DNA of 23,260 nt, taken from JACPXH01 sp964409225. GTDB taxonomy: Bacteria > Patescibacteriota > Minisyncoccia > JACPXH01. The stretch lies in NCBI GenBank assembly GCA_964409225.1, contig CAYPCM010000012.1:1-23260 (forward strand), read 5' to 3'. The translations under genes were made by a program, and so were the position numbers. Under the pieces are notes generated by a model. That model saw nothing but the letters and a program-made list of their open reading frames with translations. It ran no database searches and had not been told where the DNA came from. Each line of letters starts with the position of its first letter. Position 1 is the stretch's first letter. Shown piece after piece: positions 5,785 to 12,134 of this stretch.

Positions 5785-7134
5785 ATGTCAACGCCAATTG
5801 CCGCTCAAATCCGAAAACTCCCCGTCACTTCCGGGGTATATCTATTCCGCAATCAACGCAGCCGGATTCTCTACATCGGCAAAACGGTCAATCTCCGCAA
5901 TCGCGTGCGGTCCCATTTCCAATCAAGGCCATCCGCCTATCCGGCCAAGATCGGTCTCTACGAAAACGTAACGCACATTGACTGGTACGAAACCGGATCT
6001 GAAATCGAAGCGCTCATTCTCGAAGCAAATCTTATCAAAAAGTATGAACCGCGCTTCAATGTTGATCTCAAAGACAGCACAAACTACCTTTTTGTGGGGT
6101 TCACGAAGGAGGAATTTCCTCACGTATTTTTCACGCACCAGTTCGCGTTGAAAAAAGGCAGAGGTTCCCATGGTCAAGGGGGCCGGACGCGCCGGCTCAA
6201 TGCCGATTTGATCGGCCCCTTTACGAGCGCTTCTGCCACGCGCGAAACCATGGCAGCGCTCCGGCGCATCTTCCCCTACTGCACCTGTACGGAAGCGCAT
6301 GAACGGCCCTGCGTGCGAACGCAACTCGGCAAGTGCCTCGGCATCTGTTGCCTTAAACCGAAGGCACTCGAGAAGATCGCCGTCGCCGAACGCACGGAGC
6401 TCCAGGACGCCTACCGCCGGAACATCCGAGCGCTCAAAGCGATCCTCACGGGCCGCAAGAAAGATCTGCTTCGCACGCTCAAACAGAGCATACACGCCGC
6501 GGCCAAGCGTTACGAGTTTGAAACCGCGGCGAAACTGCGCGACCAGTACCTCGGGCTTCAGGAGTTGCTGGCGCATGCGCGCGTGCTCTCGCGGTTCGCG
6601 CTTGAGCTGCCCAAAGCATCGCACGCAAGCCGCATGCACGAACTGCGCGAGCTTGGACAAGCACTCCGCCTCGCAGCGCCGCCGCGGAGAATTGAAGCGT
6701 ACGATGTCGCCAATATCCAAGGCGAACTTGCCACCGGCTCCATGGTCACGTTTGAAAATGGATTGCCGAGCAAAAACTTTTACCGAAAATTCAAAATCCA
6801 CATCTCTGGCAAACCCAACGACGTCGCCATGATCCGCGAAGTGCTCCAGCGCCGGATTGCCCACACCGAGTGGCCGTATCCGGATTTGATTGTGGTTGAC
6901 GGCGGCAAAGCCCAACGCAACGCGGCGCTCTCGGTGCTGCGCGTCTATAAGCTCGATATTCCGGTCATCGGCCAAGCCAAAGGGTTAAACGAAATCCACA
7001 CGGAAACCGGGCCAATCCCGCTTGCCGAATTACCGGACGGAGCGCGCAATCTGCTCTTGCGCCTGCGCGACGAAGCGCACCGGTTCGCACGACGGTATTT
7101 TCATTGGCGGCAACGAAAAACCATAGCGAGTTAG
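5785..7134 (+). CDS. uvrC: UvrABC excinuclease subunit C, short form without HhH domain
   Basis: 449 aa, against about 600 in E. coli. UvrC makes the 3' and 5' incisions in the UvrB-DNA complex. The N-terminal GIY-YIG nuclease is visible (GVYLF, then ILYIGKT, RNRVRSHF, and catalytic Glu in LILEANLIKKYEP near residue 80). Next come a Cys-rich segment near residues 166-189 (CTC, CVR, KCLGICC) and a UVR helix pair (about 215-250). The RNase H-like nuclease follows, with Asp in EAYDVANIQG (about 305), VVDGGKAQ (about 370) and RDEAHRFA (about 429). The protein ends some 15 residues later, so the C-terminal helix-hairpin-helix pair is absent; no frameshift is seen. ATG 5785 has no Shine-Dalgarno. 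Confidence 0.93.
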   Translation: MSTPIAAQIRKLPVTSGVYLFRNQRSRILYIGKTVNLRNRVRSHFQSRPSAYPAKIGLYENVTHIDWYETGSEIEALILEANLIKKYEPRFNVDLKDSTNYLFVGFTKEEFPHVFFTHQFALKKGRGSHGQGGRTRRLNADLIGPFTSASATRETMAALRRIFPYCTCTEAHERPCVRTQLGKCLGICCLKPKALEKIAVAERTELQDAYRRNIRALKAILTGRKKDLLRTLKQSIHAAAKRYEFETAAKLRDQYLGLQELLAHARVLSRFALELPKASHASRMHELRELGQALRLAAPPRRIEAYDVANIQGELATGSMVTFENGLPSKNFYRKFKIHISGKPNDVAMIREVLQRRIAHTEWPYPDLIVVDGGKAQRNAALSVLRVYKLDIPVIGQAKGLNEIHTETGPIPLAELPDGARNLLLRLRDEAHRFARRYFHWRQRKTIAS

Positions 7135-7164
7135 CTTCACCAACCTCCACCATAACGTTTAGTC

Positions 7165-7199
7165 AAAAAGTAGCGCCGTGCCCATCGAAGGCACGGCGC
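7165..7199 (-). terminator. Intrinsic terminator of the 7662-7225 gene
   Basis: A 10-bp stem GCGCCGTGCC/GGCACGGCGC (7173-7182 with 7190-7199, 7-base loop) is followed on the minus strand by TACTTTTT. It lies 25 bases past the stop of the small minus-strand gene, and could also stop uvrC read-through from the other side, though without a T run there. Confidence 0.8.
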
Positions 7200-7224
7200 G
7201 AACATGTCGAATCGACATCACCTG

Positions 7225-7662
7225 TTACACGAGAACCGGCGAAGGCAGGAAGCGAGCGAGTACCCCCTTAGGCCTCCTTTTGGCCTCGGAGTCGGGCCCC
7301 TCCTCGCAGAACTTCCGAAATTCCCGCAGCGCCCCCTTCAGATACCCCAGCATATACAGAATGATCCTGGGATCCTTGGGCGCGTCAGAGCAAACGAGGA
7401 CGCACGCTCGCCCCAAGTCATTGCCCACAACGTCGAAGTTCGTGCCGAATATGTGAGAGATCGTCTCGACAGCGCGCTTGAACGACTTGGGCTTGTCGTG
7501 ATAGAAGGCGAGGAAGGCGACATCGGCCAAGTTTTCCCACTGGAAGCGAGTGGGCCGTTCGCCGTGTGCCTCGATGTGCGCATCAACGATGCGCACCAAC
7601 TCCTCGAATGTGGTCTCTGAATCGATGCCTTCCACCTGGGACAACAGCTCTTCGCTAATCAT
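7225..7662 (-). CDS. Unrecognised small helical protein
   Basis: 145 aa. ATG 7662 is preceded 5 bases away by AAAGGAGG (7668-7675), a near-perfect Shine-Dalgarno. The sequence looks all-helical: an acidic N-terminus (EELLSQVEGIDSE), then amphipathic helices around FEELVRIVDAHIEAH, WENLADVAFLAFYHD and LYMLGYLKGALREFRKF, and a basic C-terminus (KRRPKGVLARF). No signal peptide or membrane segment is clear. It is monocistronic, with a canonical TTGACA promoter (7744-7772) and its own terminator. It lies between uvrC and the holin-like gene. I do not recognise the family and assign no function. Confidence 0.7.
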   Translation of the reverse strand: MISEELLSQVEGIDSETTFEELVRIVDAHIEAHGERPTRFQWENLADVAFLAFYHDKPKSFKRAVETISHIFGTNFDVVGNDLGRACVLVCSDAPKDPRIILYMLGYLKGALREFRKFCEEGPDSEAKRRPKGVLARFLPSPVLV

Positions 7663-7743
7663 CCTGGCCTCCTTTCGGGGCTCGGGCTAACGCCCTTCTT
7701 CAGTTAATGAGAACTATCACGCCTTCCTTCACGAACAAATAAC

Positions 7744-7772
7744 CGTATATCATGGTACTGTCATACTGTCAA
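7744..7772 (-). promoter_or_regulatory. Promoter of the 7662-7225 gene
   Basis: TTGACA (7772-7767), exactly 17 bp spacer, TATACG (7749-7744) on the minus strand. Its -35 box is one half of an inverted repeat shared with the divergent plus-strand promoter at 7777. Confidence 0.65.
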
Positions 7773-7776
7773 TACT

Positions 7777-7805
7777 TTGACAGGAACCCACTACTCTGCT
7801 ATCAT
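7777..7805 (+). promoter_or_regulatory. Promoter of the holin-like gene and its structured leader
   Basis: TTGACA (7777-7782), 17-bp spacer, TATCAT (7800-7805). With the minus-strand promoter it forms the inverted repeat CTGTCAA-TACT-TTGACAG (7766-7783), so both -35 boxes lie four bases apart on opposite strands. Predicted transcription start is near 7812. Confidence 0.7.
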
Positions 7806-7811
7806 CCCTCT

Positions 7812-7985
7812 ATCCTCAAAAGGCCCGCCCCGTACCAAAGCGACAGCTTTTTGGTGCGAGTAACGGGCTCACAACCAAGGCTCCCCCAAACAGAGAAGCC
7901 TCCGCGTGGGAGTTTTGGTACGGGGCCCGCAGCAGGCGGCCTCCCGACTGTATCGCACTGGAACCTCGATTTGAGGCTTCTCTCC
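7812..7985 (+). promoter_or_regulatory. Long structured 5' leader with mutually exclusive pairings
   Basis: GCCCCGTACCAAA (7827-7839) pairs perfectly with TTTGGTACGGGGC (7914-7926). The same 5' arm can instead fold locally, as ACCAAAGC (7834-7841) with GCTTTTTGGT (7846-7855). AGAGAAGCCTC (7892-7902) pairs perfectly with GAGGCTTCTCT (7973-7983), which ends two bases before the ATG and contains the only Shine-Dalgarno-like GAGG. A further hairpin is centred on 7863. I could not match it to a riboswitch class I know; an attenuator or ribosome-site switch is inferred. Confidence 0.5.
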
Positions 7986-8348
7986 ATGAAAATTCTCGTT
8001 CAAATCGTCGCTAACGGCATCGGGCTGTGGGTTGCCCGGGAACTGCTCGCGCCGAACTTCCAACTTACGGGCGGATTTGGTACGATTGCGTTGACCGCAA
8101 TCGTACTTGGCATCATCCAAGCGTTCGCAAAGCCCGTACTCAAACTCTTCTCATTCCCGCTCATCATCCTGACGCTTGGTCTGTTCAATCTCGTCATCAA
8201 CGTCGTGATCCTCTGGCTCCTTGACCGTATCCTGCCGCAGCTTTCGATTTCCGGCGGCTGGACGTATCTGTGGGCAGTGGGTATCCTAGGGATTGCCAGC
8301 CTCTTCGTGCACATGGCGTTTCCGAAAGACCACCTCGAAACCGAATAG
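7986..8348 (+). CDS. Four-TM phage-holin-family (PF04020-type) membrane protein
   Basis: 120 aa from ATG 7986; the open frame extends upstream but that part lies in the structured leader and is not protein-like. Four hydrophobic segments are visible: KILVQIVANGIGLWVA, TIALTAIVLGIIQAFAKPVL, LFSFPLIILTLGLFNLVINV and LWAVGILGIASLFVHM. Features such as an early AFAKPVLKL and LTLGLFNLVINVVILWL are characteristic of the small PF04020 family, common in bacteria and not restricted to phage; its function is not established. It ends with a short charged tail (PKDHLETE). It is first of a plus-strand run with secG and a solute-binding protein. Translation initiation may be controlled by pairing of the sequence just before the ATG. 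Confidence 0.85.
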   Translation: MKILVQIVANGIGLWVARELLAPNFQLTGGFGTIALTAIVLGIIQAFAKPVLKLFSFPLIILTLGLFNLVINVVILWLLDRILPQLSISGGWTYLWAVGILGIASLFVHMAFPKDHLETE

Positions 8349-8354
8349 ATTCGA

Positions 8355-8596
8355 GCGCGGCGGAGGTCTTGAGGCGACATCCGGCAGCCGGTCGGCACGG
8401 TCCCAGACCGTCCGAAAACGCCAAAATTTAGTCTTCGAGCCTGTCGAGAAGCCTAAATTTTGGCTTAAAAACGGCGTATTGTTCTCGACAAGCTCGAACA
8501 ATAACGAGTTTTCGGACGGGGTCTGGGCGGCCGCCGAGGACAGAGCGAGTGAGTCGCTGGACGAACGAGCGCTCGCCGAACAGACCTCCGCCACGC
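8355..8596. repeat. Nested inverted repeat (about 240 bp) between the holin-like gene and secG
   Basis: Three shells of inverted repeats enclose each other. Outer: GGCGGAGGTCT (8359-8369) with AGACCTCCGCC (8582-8592), extended by three more pairs past one mismatch. Middle: an 18-bp stem, 8402-8419 with 8508-8527, with a 2-base bulge. Inside are two hairpins: CCAAAATTTAG (8421-8431) with 8453-8463, and TATTGTTC (8477-8484) with GAACAATA (8496-8503). The two inner loops carry the TTCGACAAGCTC-type dispersed repeat core. It contains no credible gene. Confidence 0.75.
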
Positions 8597-8606
8597 TCCT
8601 AGAAAC

Positions 8607-8831
8607 ATGAACCTCCTCATCGGCATTCTCCAAATAATCGTCTCCATCCTCCTCATTGGCGCGGTACTCCTCCAGCAGCGCGGCACTGGCCTGTCTTCGG
8701 CTTTCGGCGGCGACGGCAACGTCTATCGCACCAAGCGCGGCCTTGAAAAAATTATTTTCATTGCCACAATAGTACTCGCAGCAGTGTTTATCGTCCTCGC
8801 CGCGTCCCAACTGTTGTTCCAAATCAGCTGA
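8607..8831 (+). CDS. secG: Preprotein translocase subunit SecG
   Basis: 74 aa, typical of the short SecG of CPR bacteria. SecG is the small two-TM accessory subunit of the SecYEG channel. Visible: TM1 (LIGILQIIVSILLIGAVLL), the conserved cytosolic loop LLQQRGTGLSSAFGG followed by the YRTKRGLEK basic stretch, and TM2 (IIFIATIVLAAVFIVLAASQLL). The loop is the family hallmark. ATG 8607 has no Shine-Dalgarno; it stands 11 bases beyond the outer arm of the nested inverted repeat. The next gene, a secreted or anchored solute-binding protein, has its own extended -10 promoter. Confidence 0.93.
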   Translation: MNLLIGILQIIVSILLIGAVLLQQRGTGLSSAFGGDGNVYRTKRGLEKIIFIATIVLAAVFIVLAASQLLFQIS

Positions 8832-8898
8832 GTTCCCCAAACACTCATCCGCATATTTTTTCTTGAACGCTTATCAGTACGATCCCTCCAAGCACGCG

Positions 8899-8907
8899 TG
8901 ATATAAT
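8899..8907 (+). promoter_or_regulatory. Extended -10 promoter for the solute-binding protein gene
   Basis: TGATATAAT (8899-8907) is a perfect extended -10. No -35 box stands at 17 bp. Predicted transcription start is near 8914, immediately before the in-frame region where the protein sequence appears to begin. Confidence 0.55.
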
Positions 8908-9007
8908 AGGGCCGCTGGGCCGATTTGCGCCAAAACATTGGCCATCATTCAACCAATGGCGCCGCCTGCCCGAAACACTCAACGGCTGGGAAAAGTTTGC
9001 ACTCCTG

Positions 9008-10633
9008 TTGCTCGTGCTTACGTTCGTGGGTGCAACGACCATAGCGGCGGTCCGCTTCTGGCACAACATAACAAAACTCGTGCCGGCACCTGGCGGCAGC
9101 TACGTCGAGGGGCTGGTGGGGCTGCCGAGATACATCAACCCCCTTTACGCCGTGGCGAACGACGCGGACCGGGACATGGAGCGGCTTGTATTCGCCGGGC
9201 TCACTCGCTACGGCATAGACAACATCATAGAACCAGATCTCGCCGAGCGTTTCGAGGTCTCGCCGGATGGTAAAATATACACTTTCAGCCTCGCGCCCAA
9301 CCTCGTCTGGCACGACGGCGTGGCGCTGACGTCAGACGATGTCATATTTACAATAGAGGCGATCCAAAACCCCGACTACGACTCGCCCCTGCGGCTCAAC
9401 TGGCAAGGCGTTGCGGTTGAAAAGATAGACGACGTCACAATTCGCTTTACGCTTACAAACGCCTACGCGCCGTTCCTGGAGAATACGACCGTTGGCATCG
9501 TCCCCGAACACATCTGGGGCAGCATAGAACCAGCCAGCATGCGCCTGGCCGAAGGCATGCTCAAGCCCGTCGGCGCAGGCCCTTTCCGCTTCGGCCGACT
9601 TACCAAGGACAAAGACGGTATTTTACAGTCGTACACCCTGCGCGCCGCGCCGCGCCCGGGGCGCAAGGGGCCCTACCTCAACGAAATTACTTTCAAGTTC
9701 TTTGACAGCGAACCAAGCGCAATCGCTGCCTTAAGCCGCCGGGACATTGACGGTATAGGGTCTGTAAGCGCCCAGAATATAAGCAGCGTCAAAGCGGCTG
9801 AGCGAAGTATAGTCGTGCACGAACTTGAAATGCCGAGATACTTTACAATCTTCGCCAATCAAACCCAGTCAAAAATTCTCACTGACCGCACGGTGCGGGA
9901 AGCGCTCATGCGGGCAATAAATCGAGACGGGATCGTGCGTGACGTTTTAAACGGTTCGGCAGAAACAATTTGGGGCCCAATTCCGCCGGGGCTGCCCGGA
10001 GCTGGCGAAGATCCAAACAAGTATCCCTACACGCCGGACGAATCGCGCCGACTCCTTGAAACCGCGGGCTGGAAAGACGCAGACGGCGATGGCATCCGTG
10101 AGGCCACCGCCACTTCCACGCCGCTTGCGCTCACACTACACGCGCCGGACAACGACGAACTCCGGCTCGTAGCAGAATACGTCGCGCGCATGTGGCAGGA
10201 GGTCGGTGTCAAGACCACAACCCAAATTATGTCCTCGGCCGCGCTCCAACAAGAAATCATCAGGCCGCGCAAATATGAACTCGTGCTTTTCGGAGAAATT
10301 CTCGGCGCCGATCCAGACCCATTCAGTTTCTGGCATTCCTCGCAAAAGAAAAACCCCGGGCTAAACCTGGCTCTCTACGACAACCGGGCGGCTGACCGGT
10401 TGCTCGAAGAAGGCCGCCAAACGCTGGATCCGAGCGCCCGGCGCGCAAAATATGAAGAATTTTCCCGTCTCGTTATTGAGGACATTCCCGCTTTCTTCCT
10501 TTACGCGCCCACGTATCTATACCCTGTCTCGAGCCGAGTTAAAGGCATTCCTGTCAGATTCGTTACCGTTCCGGCGCAGAGATTTACGCACGTGGAGGAA
10601 TGGTATATCAATACGAAGCGTGTCAGGAAGTGA
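9008..10633 (+). CDS. ABC transporter family 5 (peptide-type) solute-binding protein, membrane anchored
   Basis: 541 aa from TTG 9008. Family 5 proteins (OppA/DppA type, PF00496) bind peptides, nickel or other small solutes outside the membrane. Visible: a hydrophobic anchor (about LLLLVLTFVGATTIAAV), GLPRYINPLYA (typical start of CPR members), LVFAGLTRYG, VWHDGVALTSDDVIFT, the IVPEHIW block, IDGIGSVSA and the C-terminal YPVSSRVKGI. The open frame continues upstream without stop through WPSFNQWRRLPETLNGWEKF, which looks like the usual cytosolic N-terminus of this CPR family. The true start may therefore lie near 8915, although no ATG, GTG or TTG is available there. No permease or ATPase gene is adjacent. 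No Cys lipobox is seen. Confidence 0.88.
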   Translation: MLVLTFVGATTIAAVRFWHNITKLVPAPGGSYVEGLVGLPRYINPLYAVANDADRDMERLVFAGLTRYGIDNIIEPDLAERFEVSPDGKIYTFSLAPNLVWHDGVALTSDDVIFTIEAIQNPDYDSPLRLNWQGVAVEKIDDVTIRFTLTNAYAPFLENTTVGIVPEHIWGSIEPASMRLAEGMLKPVGAGPFRFGRLTKDKDGILQSYTLRAAPRPGRKGPYLNEITFKFFDSEPSAIAALSRRDIDGIGSVSAQNISSVKAAERSIVVHELEMPRYFTIFANQTQSKILTDRTVREALMRAINRDGIVRDVLNGSAETIWGPIPPGLPGAGEDPNKYPYTPDESRRLLETAGWKDADGDGIREATATSTPLALTLHAPDNDELRLVAEYVARMWQEVGVKTTTQIMSSAALQQEIIRPRKYELVLFGEILGADPDPFSFWHSSQKKNPGLNLALYDNRAADRLLEEGRQTLDPSARRAKYEEFSRLVIEDIPAFFLYAPTYLYPVSSRVKGIPVRFVTVPAQRFTHVEEWYINTKRVRK

Positions 10634-10661
10634 TAAGCTGTCGCGAGATTGTCGAAGGAAC

Positions 10662-10780
10662 TCCAAAATCAAAAATAAAAAAGCAAATAGCAAAAATTTG
10701 GTAGCGCCTTCGGCGAACGATTCCGAAACTTTTGATTTTTACTTTGTATTTTTGCTTTTTGATATTTGATCTTTTATTTT
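10662..10780. repeat. A-rich/T-rich inverted repeat before the isomerase gene
   Basis: An A-rich arm (from 10666, AAAATCAAAAATAAAAAAGC) and a T-rich arm (10732-10780, with TTTTGATTTTTAC, ATTTTTGCTTTTTGA, TTTTATTTTGAT) form an imperfect hairpin. It ends 7 bases before the start codon at 10788. It is one of several such elements in the window. Confidence 0.6.
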
Positions 10781-10787
10781 GATAGCC

Positions 10788-11813
10788 ATGCCCGATCCGA
10801 ACGACATGCGCGCCGTCATCCTCGATTTCCCGCAGCAATTCCTGCGGGGCATTGAAGCCGCGCAGAGCATAAAGCCCGAAGGGCCTTTCGCCAAGGCGGT
10901 TGTTTGCGGCATGGGCGGGTCAGCCATGGCCACGGCCGAACACCTGCAGTCGCTCGCCACGGCCAAAGGGAGTCAAACCGCACTTTTTGTTCACCGCAAC
11001 TACGGTTTGCCCGAGGGCATCGACGGCAAAACACTCGTTATTACAAGCTCATACTCCGGCAATACCGAAGAAGTGCTCTCGGCGTACGATGAAGCCAAAC
11101 GCCGCGGCTGCTCAATTGTGGCCGTGACCACAGGCGGCGAACTCGCCGAGCGAGCTTACGCAGACGGAACTCTGCTGGTAGAGTTGCGAACAAAGGGAAT
11201 CCCGCCGCGGCTTGATGTCGGCGAGAACAGTGCGGCGGTATTAACCATTTTAGCCAATGCGGGAATTATTGACTCACCGAAAAAAGAACTGCAAGAAATA
11301 GCTGCCTGGCTGAAACCAGAAGCGTACGAAGCAGAGTCCCAAGAACTCGCCCGAGCGCTCAAGGATCGCATCCCCATCGTCTACGCTTCTGACCAATGGA
11401 AGGTAACAGCACGCAGCTGGAAAGCGGCGTTCAATGAAAATGCCAAGACCCCGGCTTTCTGGAATCATTTTCCTGAACTAAACCACAATGAACTCGCCGG
11501 CTTCTCCCGCTCGATCGACCACGCACCGTACAAACTGGCTACGAAATATTTATCCGTCATAATCCTTAAAGATCCCGAAGAAGAACCGCGCATGGCCAAA
11601 AGCATTGCTGTCACCCAAAACATCCTGCGCGAACACGAGATTGATGTTCACGAAGTCGTAATTGACGGCACGACGCCACTCGCCAAAATCTTCTCCACAA
11701 TCATTCGTGGGCAATTCGCTTCGTATTGCTTGGCCACCGAATATGGCATTGACCCCACACCGATCGAAATCGTAGATGAACTCAAGCAGCGACTGGCAAT
11801 GCCGCACTCGTAG
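10788..11813 (+). CDS. Bifunctional phosphoglucose/phosphomannose isomerase
   Basis: 341 aa from ATG 10788 (an in-frame TTG nine bases earlier is less likely). The family (archaeal-type PGI/PMI, SIS fold) interconverts glucose-6-P or mannose-6-P with fructose-6-P. Visible: VVCGMGGSAMATAEHL (about residues 37-52), the first SIS phosphate-binding region; the second, SSYSGNTEEVLSAYDEA (about 85-100); RLDVGENSA; PELNHNELAGF (about 227-237), which holds active-site residues; and the C-terminal EIVDELKQRLA. The phosphohexomutase at 20181-18835 could use its product. It has no Shine-Dalgarno and is preceded by an A/T inverted repeat. A strong hairpin and tRNA-Leu follow. Confidence 0.92.
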   Translation: MPDPNDMRAVILDFPQQFLRGIEAAQSIKPEGPFAKAVVCGMGGSAMATAEHLQSLATAKGSQTALFVHRNYGLPEGIDGKTLVITSSYSGNTEEVLSAYDEAKRRGCSIVAVTTGGELAERAYADGTLLVELRTKGIPPRLDVGENSAAVLTILANAGIIDSPKKELQEIAAWLKPEAYEAESQELARALKDRIPIVYASDQWKVTARSWKAAFNENAKTPAFWNHFPELNHNELAGFSRSIDHAPYKLATKYLSVIILKDPEEEPRMAKSIAVTQNILREHEIDVHEVVIDGTTPLAKIFSTIIRGQFASYCLATEYGIDPTPIEIVDELKQRLAMPHS

Positions 11814-11850
11814 ACACACGGAACAGACAGTTGAAAAGAATAATGCCTTA

Positions 11851-11883
11851 TGCCTTGCCGCGCCTTCGACGCGCGGCAAGGCA
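11851..11883. terminator. GC-rich hairpin after the isomerase gene
   Basis: A 13-bp perfect stem TGCCTTGCCGCGC (11851-11863) with 11871-11883, 7-base loop holding TTCG, lies 38 bases past the stop. No T run follows on either side, so it may stabilise the 3' end or mark processing before the tRNA instead of terminating. Confidence 0.5.
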
Positions 11884-11940
11884 GAGTCGGCCGTCGGGGG
11901 CTCACAAACTCGGGCTGTGCCGTCGAGTTGTCGGCCTCGC

Positions 11941-12024
11941 GCCCAGGTGGCGGAACTGGCAGACGCACTAGGTTCAGGGCCTAGCGACCGCACGGTCATG
12001 GGAGTTCGAATCTCCCCCTGGGCA
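11941..12024 (+). tRNA. tRNA-Leu (anticodon CAG)
   Basis: 84 bases. The acceptor stem GCCCAGG (11941-11947) pairs with CCTGGGC (12017-12023). The anticodon stem CTAGG/CCTAG encloses TTCAGGG, giving anticodon CAG. The T arm is GGGAG-TTCGAAT-CTCCC (12000-12016). A long variable arm (GACCGCACGGTC) marks it as class II, consistent with leucine. The discriminator is A and CCA is not encoded, so a CCA-adding enzyme is needed. Confidence 0.95.
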
Positions 12025-12027
12025 CAC

Positions 12028-12124
12028 ACATACAAAGCTCAAAATGCAAAAAGCAAAACGCAAAACCACAGCGCAAGCCGCAAAGTTTTTTGCATAGCTT
12101 TGCACTTTGAGTTTTGAACTTTGA
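12028..12124. repeat. A-rich/T-rich inverted repeat before the RNase J gene
   Basis: CAAAGCTCAAAATGCAAAA and following A-rich sequence oppose GCATAGCTTTGCACTTTGAG and TTTTGAACTTTGAG on the 3' side, forming a long imperfect hairpin. It ends about 10 bases before the ATG at 12135. Confidence 0.6.
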
Positions 12125-12134
12125 GTTTATATCG

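Noticed and set aside
5923..6975. A 350-codon minus-strand open frame opposite uvrC
   Set aside because: Antisense shadow of uvrC; no ribosome site and no recognisable motifs.
7848..7880. TTGGTG...TAACGG...CTCAC..CCAAGGC resembles a 16S rRNA helix (the GGTAACGGCTCACCAAGGC region)
   Set aside because: The match needs several inserted bases, and flanking sequence does not follow 16S rRNA. The segment is better explained as a hairpin of the leader. In view of the 23S fragment at 1445 it could be rechecked with an rRNA model.
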